Assembly: GCA_029449235.1 (NCBI GenBank)
Contig: JANATG010000018.1
Coordinates: 248,001-312,000, forward strand
Length of the DNA stretch: 64,000 nt
Reading direction: 5' to 3'
Origin: Linnemannia schmuckeri
Taxonomy: Eukaryota; Mortierellomycota; Mortierellomycetes; Mortierellales; Mortierellaceae
Shown: one piece after another, positions 44,068 through 57,440 of the stretch
Layout of the letters: every line of letters starts with the position of its first letter
Numbering within the stretch: position 1 is the stretch's first letter
Notes under the pieces: generated by a model
Database searches by the model: none
The model's input: the letters and a program-made list of their open reading frames with translations, nothing else
Told to the model about the DNA's origin: nothing
Made by a program: the position numbers and the translations under genes

Positions 44068-47000
44068 TACTTCAGAAGCCGTACCAGTCCTTAGCGCCAG
44101 TACTAGTGCCAGAGCAAGACCAGTATTCAGGTACTGGTCGTTCAAAAGAATAAGTCGATGAGTCGGTCCGAGCCAGAAGTGGTCAATAGAGTTATGATTT
44201 GGAAGCACTGCGTATATAAGAAAGGGGGCGTGAGGTGGTTACTGGACAAGACCTGGGCCAGTGTCATTTTGTCCTTGTTTGTTGGTACTCACAGGTATCA
44301 AGGGATGGTCATGGAGGGAATGGCGAGGAAGAATTGGCCCTTCAAGTCAGTAAACTGTCGACAGTTGTGCGCTCGAGGTTGAAAAGAAGAGCAAAAGAAA
44401 AAAGAGGGAGGTAGAGTATGAGGAAGAGGAAGAGGGAAGAGCAAGAAAGAAAGAAAAGGAGATTGAAAAAGAGAAAAGGAAACAAAAAAGGGACGGACTC
44501 TTTTGCAAATACGTTCGGGAACGAGCACACACGAACAAGTTAACCAGAGAGAAAAGGGTGGAAAAGTTGAACAGAACAGGAAAGATCAAAAAGCGAGAGA
44601 GGTGGTGGAAACAGAAAAGACGAGGGTAGCGGATAATTCTTTTCTCCTCCTGAAAAGAAAGGACCAAACAATGAACAATAAGGGCAGCTTAGACTACATT
44701 CTCGCTCAAGGGCCAATGCTCCTCAAACTCACGAAAAGGCACCTTGGTTTGCTCCTTTAACAAATCATTTATTATCAAAAATGTCTTTTTTCGCCCCCTG
44801 GACGAACACTAATAAAAGCGAAAGAATAAAAACACCAACTGAATGCTTTGTTCTTGTCCAAAAAAAAGCATGGTCAGGTACAAGAAAAATAAAAAGAATA
44901 CGCACTCTCCCAACCGCCTGCGGGTAATTACACCCACCCTTTTTTTTTATTTATGTGTGTCCGTGTTGTTCATTCCCTCGTCAAAAAAGGGAGTATAAAA
45001 ATGCAATGGCGATTTTGCATTATTGCATTGTGCCACAACAACAACACACTCCTCCCATAAATGAGGGCGTATGTGACGAGAGCAGACATAATTTTGTAGG
45101 GAGAAGGAAGGTCAGAGAGGGAATCAAGGAGGCGCGTCTTTTCGTCTCTGTCTGCCGCAACTCTACTATGTCCACACACTCACATACATAGTGTGTTATT
45201 ATCCGCTTTTTAAGCTGGGCGGAATGGATGCATGAACTAGGATGCACACTGACGGCAAAACTGAAGGTGAAAACGTCTACATAGTCATAGGGGCCTCTGG
45301 ATACAATTCTAGGCTTAATTACTACAACTCCGACTTGAATATTTCATAACCCCTTTTTTCCACCTTTGTTTAATTGCATTCAAGAATTCTACTTTTAGTT
45401 GATTGAGGATTGAGGATTGAGGCAGGGACGAGTAGGAAGAGGGGTGGACATCGAATATGAAAGTGAGAGCGAGGGGCTCACTTAGGAACCAGCATCTCGT
45501 ATCACAGACTCCTTTCATATCGATCGACCCTGTCCAGAACGTGGTCGACCGTTCACCACATGCTCTCATTTCATCTGGGTGCAAGTCTCTCACCCTTAAT
45601 TGAAGAGTGATACATTCGACTGTGTTATAAACCCAAGAGGAAAGTGTGAAACGAAACGCCACTCTATGTATCGGATATCAGGCGTTGCTTAGTGCGATAG
45701 AAAGAATAAGAAAAAAATAAGCCACGCAAACGCGCATTACCAAACGCTTGAAAGAGTGTAGGACACGTGTATCTCTCTCAATCGACTCGTTGGCAAATGA
45801 CGCGCGGCTTGTGCCCTACACCTGAACCTGTCTCCCATCACAAAGAGGTGTGGGTATTTTTTTCTTGTTTGCATTATTTTGTTACCCCGCCCCTTGTGAT
45901 CAGGTTTCTTTGTTAGTTGGTCTATTATCAACGTCCTTCCCATCTTCTTTTGGGAAGGAAGTCCGAGGTTGGATCATGGACTATCGACTTCGTTGCCGCA
46001 TCCAATTAACACGAAGATTCTGTTTGTCGCTTGAAAGCTTCCTTTATTAGATAACAATAAGTAAACAAAGTCGACTGGACACTGTTTTGTTTTTATTCAA
46101 CTCTTTCTATCAAAATGAGCATTATAAAGGGGATGGAAGTGTTTCTGTCATTTGCTCTTTTTTTTGAGAGTCCACATCTGGTAGATCGCTCCATTTTTAC
46201 CAATGGAGTCAAGATACCATGCATGAATTCATCATCATCAAGATCATAGTCGAACCGCGCGCGTTCGCCTTGCCTCGTCACTCATGATAAGCAAAAGGTG
46301 TAGGATCTATTGATGACAAATGCAATATCGGAAACAAAGTACAACAACAAGACCACAAAAGTAAGAAAAGTTAAAGGGCGTGAGTGTGTGTGTGTGAGAA
46401 AAAAAAAACATATTCGACGGATGTACATACATGCGGGTTGGGTTAGACTGGGTAGAGAAGCGACCGCATGGAAAAGAAAAGATAAAAGTAAAGGGGGTCT
46501 TGGTTACCACTGTTTGTTTTGTTTTGTAGGACGCATTTTTGTTGATCAGCGAAGGCTCGAAGGAAAAAAACGAGGTCAAGTGGACAGCGAAACTTGTCCC
46601 ATGAGGGCGTGTAGTGACAGAACGGCGAAAAAGCATTAGCAGCCGTCAGTCAGTCGTGTCTTTACTTTTCTTTGTTGTAAACTGTTTTTTCTTGGAAGTG
46701 ACGCATGGTTACTGAAGTGAAGGGAAGCCTGTGCACCAGGGGTCGAAACTCGAAAGAGACATTTTGAGTTCTGTGGTTCTTGTTTTGATCCGTTAATTGG
46801 CCATTATGCGTTAGTATGCTGGGCGTGGTTGAATGGGTTGGGTAGGAAAGATAGTCTATCCCTCTCTCTATCTCCGATCACAAAACAAGGAAAAGGGAGG
46901 AACGAGTGAGTATGTGAAGAATAAAGGGTGTGATGAATGAGTGGGATGAGTTAAACGAGCAAAGAAGTCAAGAGAGATAAAAAGACGCGCTCAGAAAAAA

Positions 47001-50000
47001 AGGACGACCGCTAGGGTGCCTTTTGCATCAGCAACCAATCATCGTCAACCTAGGGAGGTCCACGTGCAGGGACCTCGTCCTTAAAACGTCTCATAATTTG
47101 ATCAATTATGGTTTGCCTTCTCCCTCCTCTCACACACATAGATATAGACAGACACACATATGTCCAATCGAACCACGCGAATTAGACACCCTGGCTTTAG
47201 CCAACCAGATTCTAGACTAAAGTGCTCTCACCTACAGCATGCACAAACGACTGGCCATCGTTGCGCAGGGACGATCACAGAAAGAACAACTTGACCAAAA
47301 CCAAAAAATAAAGAGCACCCGAGGAAGGTGGTAAGGGAGAAGATGAATCTCTTGGGGGAGGGGGTTGTGTTGTTGTTGTTGTTGTTGTTGCGGTCCAATA
47401 GCCAATTAATGAGCTCATTCTCCCTTCAATCGACTGAAGTATTCCATTCCCTTTTTGCTTTATATGCTGCAGGTCAGTCTTTTTTTGGGCGCAAGTTTTT
47501 TGTTGATCAATCTTTGAAACTATTCGTTCTTCGTTCGCCTGTGGAATCAACACGCGCTCTCGGAGCTTACCCCAATGAAGTCGATAACTCTTACATTGGG
47601 GGCCAGCAGGGGGATGAACGGAATGAGTGGCAAGTTCTATTTTTCCACCTTGCTTTATTTTCATTCTATTCTACTGAATAGTTCTTTTTTGTTTCTCAGC
47701 GTAATCGCTCTTTTGGTAGTCGACAACCACCCTCGATTTCACATATATCTGCCTAATTTTGTTTGTGATCACGGATGGTGTGTGTTTTGATCGAGGTGTG
47801 AATGGGAATGGTGTCCATCAGCCCAAGTAACAAAAAACCGACTTTCCTTGAACGGGACAAAGTGAGTCCATCTTTCTCGACCGATAAAAACAACAAAAGG
47901 CGTTGCTCATTCGCTGAGAAGTCGTTGATGAAGAGACGAAAAAAGTTCAGTGCTGAATATTTGCCCTAGGACTGCTTTGCTTCCTTTTCCTTTTCTTCCC
48001 TTTTTACTATTTTTTTTATGAATGATGAACAATGGCTCTTTTCTTGATGCCTTTTTGCTGCAGCATGTAGATGCTGAATGCGAAGCAGTGGTCTTGCTGT
48101 AATTAGAACAACATACACACGCTGCTGCTCCCATTTTTGTCTAATGCCCTTTTTCAATCTTTTCTATTCCAACCAACAAAAAGACCACATTTACCATTTG
48201 TTTTTTATCCCTCCTTTCAGTTAGGGGGCAAAAGTTGACGAGCTGGCTGACCCGACTGTGATGATTGAATGAAGAGTGGATGCATTGGCTGAATGAATGG
48301 ATGAATGGATGAGTGGTTGACTAATTGATTGAATGACAGGCTATGCGTCCCTGTTGGCTACATAAACACATCCGTTTTGTTTTTACTTTGGACATACTCA
48401 ACTCTTGAAAGGGTCATTTACTCTCCTTCCGTTGCGGCCGTCAGTCAGTCGGTCAGTTCAACCGGTCAGTTCAACCACTCAAGCAATCCACGATCGCATC
48501 TCGTTTTTGTATCTTTCTCACTCCCAAGTTCGGTTTTTCTTAAATTCAGGCATCCTTCGAGGATTTATCTTTTCCTTTTCCCTTTCTGCTTTCTTAACTT
48601 TTGCATCCCTACTCGTACCTATTTACCCAGCTATCCTCATTTTCTGCACTCATTCGTTCTCCTTCCTTCCCTTTTCCCCTCTTAGCACTTTCAATACCTA
48701 CATACACTTGCACTTTTTATAAAATAGCCCTTTGAAGAAATAATCCTGCAACTCTCAATCCTCTTTTTTTTTTATTTATTGTCACCGAAGAAAAAAAAAC
48801 GCCTCACGCATTTTTGCATATTTCATACTTCCCGTCCCTCTCTCTTCACGACCCGAGGCTGAACCTCCTCTTTTCTCCTACTTGTTAGTAATTCCTTCCC
48901 TTTCCCTCCCTCTTCCTTCTGTCCCTCTGTCTCTCACTCTCTTTCTCCTTGCCTTTGTTTCTCGACAGTCGATTCTCGATCCCTGTACCTCCGCACTTTT
49001 TGACTAAAAGAGATAACTCAGCTACTACCAGACAACACACACATAGCCCCGCCCTTGTTTTTGTCGACTTGTTTTCGTACCTTACATGTCCATTTTTGTT
49101 TCTCTATATCTCGACAGGAGTGATATATCCCTCGCCCGTGTCCGTGTCTCTCGACAAATCTAGCCTTTTTTTATTTTTTTTCTATTAAGGCAATCAAAAA
49201 AAGAAAGAAGAGAAGAAGAGTAGGAAAAAGAGGTCAGTATAATTATCTTTCCCTCGACTCCCTTTTTTGTTCATCCCTTCCAATTCTTTCACTCTTTTTC
49301 CCCCTCTTCCCCTTTCCTCAGATCCCTGCCCCTCCCTTCTCGAAAGGAAATACATTTTTTTTTTCGACCAGACACACCCTCCAACAAGAGCCAAACGCAA
49401 AATCTACCAAGAGGGTGTGGCCGTCCAACAGCCAATCAGATCGCGTACCTTCCGACCGTGATTGTTCGTTGGTCGACATTGCTTCTCCGGGACATCCACT
49501 GAGCATTCAGGAAAATAAACACACCCCTCCTCCTTTCCTCGACAATTACACACACACATCGACATATACACAGAGTCGTAACGGACAAATATCTTCTCTT
49601 TTTCTTTTCTTTTTATTTTATTCCTATTTTATTCCATCGACTCTGTCTTTCTTTGTTTTTATTATCCTCTTTTTGCGCCCTGACTTAACAACCTTTTTTT
49701 TTTCTTCGCTTCTTTCTTTCTTAAAACTTCCTTCTTCTCTTCCTCACTCACAACCATATCCCCCCAATATTCATACCTACATACCCACATATCCACACCA
49801 CGCCCATCCTCTGCTCCTCTTTGCTTTATTTGTTACTTATATCTTCCTTGTACATCCTTAATTCTTATTCCTAATCTCTTCCATCTTCCTTGCTCCGCCC
49901 ATTTCCCCTCTTATACCCCTCTTTTAGACACCTTGTAGATAGCATCCCACCACCAACATACACATAACATACCTTCGCCACTCGTCTTCACCACCTCCCT

Positions 50001-50018
50001 CCCCCGCATCTTCGCCCA

Positions 50019-53000
50019 ATGTCGTCACAACAACACCACCATCACTCCGATAGTCTAGGGCACCAGCCCCAGGAACCAGTATATCATAGCCACAACCCAA
50101 CATCCCCATCATCCCCCATCCGCGCCTATTTCCCTCCCAACAAGACCGCCCCCGCATCAATACCACAAGCCCTCTCTGCCTCCCTCGTCGCCTCGCTCGC
50201 CTCCAAGAAGGTCGCCTACATCAACCACCCCTCCATACAAAAAGTCATCGCCAGCCATACTATCACAAAACAGCAAGAAGCCAACGCTCCAGATTACGAC
50301 GAAACCATCGCCAATATACCTGACCTCGACCTATTACCCCCACCCCCAGTTTACGACATTGTCAACTGCTCGACCTCCCAAACTTTACTCTTGGTCTCGT
50401 CGCTTATCAACACCATCCTTGCAGTCAACGACCGCCTTGCTTGTCCCAAGATCACCCTCTTCCACTCTCGAGCCATCCCCAATATCTCGATCGAGGCATA
50501 TCTCTCCAGGATACTCCAGTATGCACCCTTCCAGAATGAGGTTCTTCTAATTATCTTGCTCTACTTTGATCGTATTGGAGGAGGATGCAAGCCCACACAG
50601 GTCTTGACAAACACCATCCCCAAAAGCCTTCTTCGCCAGGCATCCCTTTCGTCCGAGGAGATCAGTCAGCTCACTGCTTCCAAGACCGAGGCAACGACAG
50701 GAGATTACTTTCGTAACGCAGACGAGAAGGCTAAGCAAGGTGGAAGAGGAGGATCAGGACTGACGACATCGGATGCAGACAGTGATATTCTGGACGAGGA
50801 GGAGCCTATTGTGGATGAGATTTATACATCGTCGTCTGAGTCCCCTGTGGGGTCGAAGCTCATTATCAACAGCTTTAATATCCACCGTTTGCTTATCACC
50901 AGCATCCTTGTTGCCTGCAAGTTTTCGTCGGACGTCTTTTATCCCAACGTTCGCTATGCTCGAGTAAGTCGATATCCATGGGCTACCCGTGACCATTCTA
51001 TCCATCCATCCATCCACCCTTTTCCATCCCTCCATCCAATCACAATGCGCCGTCTATCTACATGTATCTATCTACATCCACGGGGTACATGTACCAACAA
51101 TTGTCATCATCGCGTCCAATTAATTTTTCCTGTTCTTCTGTGTTCCCTTCCTAGGTCGGTGGCCTTCCACTGTCAGAACTCAACCAGCTGGAACTAGAGT
51201 TCCTCTTCCTCTCCCAGTTTGAGCTCAACACAACAGAGTCAGAGCTCCAGACATACGGCAATAAGCTGCTCATGTACCACCAACGCCTCAACGGGACGGA
51301 AAGAGCCGCCTACGACGCTATCACCCCCGCCAAGGGCGAATATGTCCGCCTCAACGAGAAGAAACAAATCTTGACTGACATCAAACCCGCCCATCCTTCC
51401 CATCCTCCTCCTCCACCAAGAATCCAAACCTCTGACCTCTCCCAGCCTCAATCCCAGCCTCAATCCCAGCCTCAGCCTCAACATCATCCTTCAACCGAGT
51501 CAGAGCCTCGACCATTTGTCTCGACAGGCCCCTACCGCGACAGCAAGGAGTTCATCATGGACGACGACGAGGTCATGTCAGAAAAGGCGGACGACATGGT
51601 TGGATCTCCAACAGATTGGCGCAGTGTTGCGAGCACTCCAGTGATTAAGGCAGAGACCCCTGTGGCAGCAAAGTACTCCATTCCGCGATCCAGTAAAATG
51701 AACTTGGACCACATGATTTGGCCCACCAACGAGATGGAGACAAAGTACACCCCTGCCTCTCACTATGGCGGCATGGTCATGGATGAGGACGCTGCCAGGA
51801 TCGAAGAAGAGTTCAACAAGGCCTCGCCTCCACCAGAGTCATCAGAGCCCAACCCCAAGCGAAAGCTCCAGCGCCTCTCTTCTGGGACCATGGAGGCAGT
51901 ACCCGCCAAGCGTGCCAACACACCCGGCAAGAACTCTAGTTCGGAGAAAGCAGCATCCAGTCAACAAGGATCCAACAAGAACATCCTCAAGCCCCTCTTC
52001 CGCAAGATTGCCTCATTTGCCCATCGTTCAGAGGCAGCACCGGTTCAAGAGCCAGAGCCCACTCCTCAACCACCAGCACTGCGATCACACCCTTACCTCG
52101 TCCGCCATCGTATCTCGCCTGCTTCCTCCAGCACGAATCTTCAAGATCCGGAGGAGGTGACCAGCCCAGTTACACCTACATCTCGGAGGATGTCCTGGCA
52201 GCAGCAGCAACAGCAGCAACAGGAAGAGTTCCCGAGCAAGAACCAGGGCCAGAGCCACGATCAAATGCGAACACCACCCGTCTTCCAGGCTAAGCCCCCA
52301 CCACCGCCTTACAGTGGTCAAAACCAGATGCCCCCTTACAAGGCATCTGCATCGACCCGAGGACGCCGCCAACATCGGTCCCGTGAGCCTTCGCTCTCTT
52401 CCCTGGCCTCTGAGTTGACGTTTGAGCCAACGCGATCAAGTCTGTCTCCCATGTGTGAGGAAGCGCCTCGAACCTCAGCGTCGTCAGCCCACCCAGCGAC
52501 CCTTGCTCCTTTTTACTTCCCACCCAGACCCCAGTCTATCCAGGGCGAGTCCGGTCATCCTTTGTCACCTCTGCGTGGTGACCACGATTCAAATGCCTCT
52601 CCTGAGGGCGAGGGGGACAGTGCGATGCAGTGCGACGACGACTCGTCCTCCCCATCGGAGGGATCAAGGGGCTTCCAGTCTGAGCCCCTCTTTGCCTCTG
52701 TCTCTGCCGTCGCGGCCGCTGCTGCAGCCCAGGGAAAGGGTAGGAGGATAACATCGGAGAGGATAGCAACAGAGAGTCTGAACGGAGGCTCATTGTCATC
52801 ATCGACATCATCAGCACCATCTCCCACAGCGATCCGTCAGCAACAAAATGTGACAGAGCACAGTGCACCAGCTGGTAGGCAAAGGATCCCAAGTCATGCG
52901 CCTTCACCCACGACCACCCATCCTCCTGTTCAATATCCTCACCCTCATTACGTTGCCTCCTACTACCCTGCTCCAACCAATCTGCAGTTGGTCCAGGACT

Positions 53001-53788
53001 TCAAGGGGCTCTCGACGACGACGACAACAGGAGGAGTAGCTCGCAGTCAGAACCCCCCACCTCCTGTCGCGATCCCCCGCAACCCTCAAGCGATCCTTCG
53101 GAGTCCTCAGGCAATTCTCCCAGCTGTGTCGACAACCAACAGTCGGTCGTCACAGCCACCGGCCCTGGCCCCTCGTCCGTCTCGGCAATTTGCTCCGATC
53201 CGCCCAAGGACGCCCATGATGTCGGACGAAGACCCAAAAGACCGCGTAGCTCAGTTGAGTACTGAAACTGTACCGTCTTCATCGTCCTCTACTTCTTCCG
53301 CGGCCTCGAAGAAGAAGAGAGGGTCAGAGTCCAAGTCGTCCCAACCCCAAACTCCTCAAGCCTTGCGTCCACTGGTTCCTGCAGTTGCGATTGCGAATGC
53401 ACCACCACCCTACCGCCCACCGTTTATTGCATACCCTTCTCCATATACCCCACATATGCAAGTCGGTCCTAACGGCAGCAGTGGTGCAGTGAGACCGCCC
53501 CCTCCAATGATCATGGCGGTTGATTATTCGCATGGTGCCGCAATGATGGCAGCAGCAGCAGCTGGTGGCCATCACGGTCACCCTCAATTCATTGCGGCGG
53601 CTGGCCCAGGGGGCCACCCTGGCGGCCCAGGTCCCCGACTTTTCATCCCTGTGATCCCTGTTATGTACAACAAACCACCTCCTTCAGCCAACTTGGTGCC
53701 CGTTGCTCCTCAAGGAAACAAGTCAGCTGGCAGTGGTGGCAAGACGACGACTACCCCTGCCAAGATCGCGCCTCGATTGCATCATTAA
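50019..53788 (+). CDS. Pho80/Pcl-type cyclin with very long C-terminal tail
   Basis: Two exons, 50019-50963 and 51155-53788, giving 1,192 residues. The N-terminal 345 residues contain a Pho80-like cyclin fold: ISIEAYLSRILQYAPFQNEV, VLLIILLYFDRIG, FNIHRLLITSILVACKFSSD, then across the intron GGLPLSELNQLELEFLFLSQ and FELNTTESELQTYG. Such cyclins activate a Pho85-type CDK in phosphate, glycogen or cell-cycle control. The cyclin box is split by an insert of about 90 residues rich in acidic and Ser residues (residues about 210-290). The remaining 830 residues are a low-complexity P/S/Q/H-rich tail with poly-Q (near 52200), basic patches (PNPKRKLQR, KKKRG) and many SP/TP sites, so phosphorylation is plausible. 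Yeast Pho80 and Pcl proteins are only about 290-430 residues long. The CDK partner is not in the window. Confidence 0.85.
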
Positions 53789-54279
53789 GTTGATATGGAA
53801 TTTGAGGATGGCCTTGTATGTTTACTATGATTGAATGACACTCTTTTTAATGCTATCGTGATGAATAAAAATAGTAACGCGTTTTTGATTTCTTTGTTTG
53901 TTTGACTTCGATGGGAGTGTTCTCGCTCGTGACCATGAGTGATGTTGGGTTATGCCCCGTAAGTAAAGAGTGAAAGAGCACGTTTTTGAAAGAGTATGAA
54001 CACTGTTGAGTTAGGGCGGAAAACAAAGAGCGGGCAAAATGACAAACAAATACCTCTTTGAGCCTCTTTAAACCTTTCTTTTTCCTCCTTCTCTTTCTCT
54101 CTCTCTACCATACATTTTTTTTTACTCTTCTCCACTTCGTCTTTTTTCCCCTTCCCTCCTTTCTTCCCTTCTTTTTTCTTTCTTCCTTTCTTTCTTTCTT
54201 TCTTCATCAAAAACAACAACAAAAACACATCACAGCAACAAACAACGTGACAAAAAAAAACAACACGACGTAACTGACC
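53789..54279. other. Intergenic: cyclin terminator and allantoicase promoter
   Basis: AATAAA-like signals lie near 53862 (GAATAAAAATAG), followed by a CT/T-rich run (54060-54210) that forms the leader of the allantoicase gene. No gene seen. Confidence 0.55.
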
Positions 54280-57026
54280 ATGGGACAAGTTCAGAGCAGA
54301 CAACAGGACGAAAGCTACTTCAAGCTGGACGCCAAGGACAAGGACGCCGTCATCAAGGAATACACCGGTACTTATTTTGTCTTGTTCTTTATTTTATTTT
54401 CTTTGTACTCATTCCCCTTTCTTCGTTGACCGGGTGTTACCTTGGGTGTTACGCTTAACCATGGAAGAAGGGAGAGAAGAGCTATCAGCAATAACCTCAC
54501 GTCCCACCACCACCCGCAGAACCGTAACGGGAGAACAACAGCGACAACAATAACAACAGCAACGCCAGCAGCGAACGGGAAGCAGTAAAAAAAAGGACGC
54601 ACCAATGACCGAATGGAAAAATAACAAAATAACGCGACTGTGCAGGTCAATGACAATGAGAAATACAGACAAAATAACCCAACCACCACCACCACCACTA
54701 TCCTTCTTATTCTTTGACGAATAAGGGACAGAGAGACGACTTGACCTGGATACTCCGCTCGCGTAAACGCACAAAAGCATTTAGGTCAACCAACGGAATA
54801 ATACGCCACTAACCACCAACATGCATTTTTCTTTTGTTTTAATACTTTGCTCGTAGAGTTGGCATCGTCTGCAAAGGGCGGTAAGGTCTTAGAGGCCTCG
54901 GATGAGCTGTTTGGAGAAGGGTTTCATTTGATCAAGGACGGACCTGCTATTGAGGACAAGAACCGTGAGACTGCAAATGGCTTCTGGAAGGTAAAAGCAA
55001 AGAACTACCTCACACAATTGAGAGAAACGAAGGTGTTTTCCCGGAGGAAACCGGTAGAGACACCCACCCCCAACGTCAAGACGAAAGAGAGCAGTCGAGT
55101 GTGCTAATGACGATTTCTCTGTATATGATTTCTTCAAACCATATTATCTTTTAGGATGGTTGGGAGACAAGGTAGAGACGAATGAAGTTTAATAATGCAC
55201 TCCGTTTGTGTTGCTGTAGTTTGATGGGCTCACGCAAAGAACTGGGAAACAATCACACTTACCCCACTTCTCTATTTCATTCTTTCATTCTTTTGTTATG
55301 GACGTATCGGTTTGGACGTTCAACAGGAGACACAACAAGGATACTCACCACACTGCCATCATCCAACTCGCTTTTGCTGGAACCATTGCTGGATTCGACA
55401 TTGATACTTCTTTCTTTGACGGGAGCCACCCTTCGTACGCGTCGGTTGAAGGTTGCCTCATCGTCAAAGGTGTCAAGGATTCCTACGAGGTTCGTTATTC
55501 GAAATACGGAACAGAACATATTTATATTAATGTCGTTTTTGCGATATTAAGCGACTAATCAGTCTGTCATTACGTCGTTTTACTGACGTCCAATATGCTG
55601 CAATGACTCGATCACGATGATAGTGGAAAGAGATTTTGCCAAAGGTCCCATTGAACGGAAACTCTCACCATTATTACGGAATCCAGGCTTCTGATGAGGT
55701 CTATACTCATCTAAAGTTGAACATGTACCCTGACGGCGGAATTGTAAGCACTCTATGTAGTCATTTTGTGACGTTCTCCGTTTTTCGTTGGCAATACTAT
55801 ATGTCTGCTCTACGTTCTAACCGTGATTCCCATGAAAAATATGCACAGGCCCGTCTTCGCGTTTACGGTAACGTGTCTCCCATTTTCCCCGAAGAAAAGA
55901 CCGTGTTTGACCTTGCCTCTTTGGCCAACGGTGGCCGTGTGATCAAGACCAGCGACGACCGTTACGGAAAGCCCGCCAACATCATCCTCCCTACCTCTGG
56001 AGTAAACACTCGTGATGGTTGGCAGACCCGCCGTTCCCGCGTGAAGGGACACCATGACTGGGTTGAGATCAAATTGGGCGCCACTGGTCTTTTGGAGAGC
56101 CTTGAGGTTGACACTACCCACTTCCGTGGCAACAATCCCGATTTCGTCAGTCTCGATGCATGCAAGAGTGAATATGTAAGTGCCCTGTTTTGAAATTGCC
56201 TTGCAGAAAAAGTCGGAGAATGAAAAAAGGGAGTTTGCAGGAATGTAGAGTTGAGATGTCATCATCATCACTGACGTCAATCTTTTGTATTATTGTAGAA
56301 CGATGTCCAGTACGATCCTGAGGTGCAGTGGGTCAGCCTTCTCAACAAGTCTGAGATTCATGCCGACAAGAAGAATATTTTTGATCTCGAGCAAACTGGT
56401 GATTCTTACACCCACGTTCGCCTCAACATCTTCCCAGGTACATGATGACCTTTTGAACCGAATAGCAACCCGTGCCGTGTGTTCGTTAGTGCAACGACGA
56501 CTGATCTAACACGGACTCTATTGTCATATGTTCATGTCTAGATGGCGGAATTTCTCGTCTTCGTGTCTATGGTCTTCGCGTCCCTGATGCTGTCGAAGCT
56601 GTCGAGGTTGAGCTAGTTGAGGAAACAGTTGTTGAGACAGTTGATGAGTTGAAGGTGGTCGAGACCACGGAAACTTTTACTCCCTTGACAGAGGCGGCCT
56701 TGTCGTCATCCTCAGGAAAGACGAATGAGACGCTCGTTGGAACTGAGGTGGATTTGAAAAACGGAGACAAGGTTATTTTGACGTCGGAGGTGTCATCGGT
56801 CACTACATTGATTGAGGAGGAGACGACGGAACCCCTCAAGAAGTCGCCTGCCAAGCGTGGCCGCCCCAAGGGATCGGCCACTGCTACTGCTGTTCTTGCA
56901 GCAGCCAAGTTGACACCCAAGAAGAAGGCCAAGGGCCGCTCAGCAAGTGTTTTGGATGACGAGGAGACGGATGCAGCAGAGCCTGTGGTCTCTGGCTCTC
57001 CTCGTAACAAGAGGGTTCGCGAGTAA
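54280..57026 (+). CDS. Allantoicase with AT-hook-like C-terminal tail
   Basis: Allantoicase hydrolyses allantoate to ureidoglycolate and urea in purine breakdown. Eight exons: 54280-54367, 54857-54990, 55155-55171 (17 nt), 55327-55489, 55624-55743, 55849-56175, 56299-56437, 56542-57026, giving 490 residues. Both allantoicase repeats are visible. The first has ELASSAKGGKVLEASDELFG, DGWETRRHNKD, AGTIAGFDIDTSFFDG, WKEILPKVPLNGNSHHYYG and HLKLNMYPDGGI. The second has FDLASLANGGRVIKTSDDRY, DGWQTRRSRVKGHHDWVEIK and HVRLNIFPDGGISRLRVYG. The catalytic core ends near residue 345. The extra 145 residues are acidic and then basic, with KKSPAKRGRPKGS (RGRP core at 435-438, the AT-hook signature), PKKKAKGR and PRNKRVRE, which look like DNA-binding and nuclear signals. 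The N-terminus MGQVQS fits an N-myristoylation pattern. Both additions are unusual for the family. Confidence 0.9.
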
Positions 57027-57440
57027 ATCAGGAGGGTACTCTCTTGGGTGCTGCGATTGTGTGTGCGTGTCGTCTGTGTGTGTCCAATTGTATTTTTTCT
57101 CTTCTCTCCTTCCAACACGAAATAAAGAAAAACGAAATTTCGCTTTAGCTTGCTGAAAGTCAGGTCAGCTCACCGTGTGACTGTTGAGAAGTGAACACGA
57201 GAGAGGAAGAAAAGAGATGAACCACATGCTCACCCGCAAGGAGCAAAAACAGGACCGGCCTTTTTGCATTTACAGCTTTTTTCTGCGACGACATCACGCT
57301 TTTTTTCTGTCTTTCTTTCGATTTAACAACGACACGACAGACCACTCCACCCTTCCAGCAGGAACGAAAATCAAGCTATTCACATCCATTGGAAACCCTA
57401 CACGTCAGACCAACAGTTTCCCGCCTAGCATTCGCGCCCC
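57027..57440. other. Intergenic: allantoicase 3' end and Vps5 promoter
   Basis: A 414-bp spacer with an AATAAA signal at 57120-57125 and a T-rich leader before the Vps5 ATG. No gene seen. Confidence 0.6.

Larger units (their letters stand above)
42890..50018. other. Gene-poor 7-kb stretch with simple repeats
   Basis: I see no supported gene in about 7.1 kb. The region holds the OPT upstream sequence (TG repeats at about 42897-42915 and AG-rich DNA to 43290), a GAG repeat at 43513-43561, the hairpin at 43965-44067, a TTG run at about 47367-47391, TGAATGGA-type repeats near 48280-48320, and a long CT-rich stretch (48400-50000) that leads into the cyclin gene and may be its promoter and leader. 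Non-coding RNA genes could be present, but nothing can be identified by eye. Confidence 0.5.

Noticed and set aside
44158..44382. 74-codon open frame after the hairpin
   Set aside because: No domain, no exon partner and no upstream promoter signs; likely chance.
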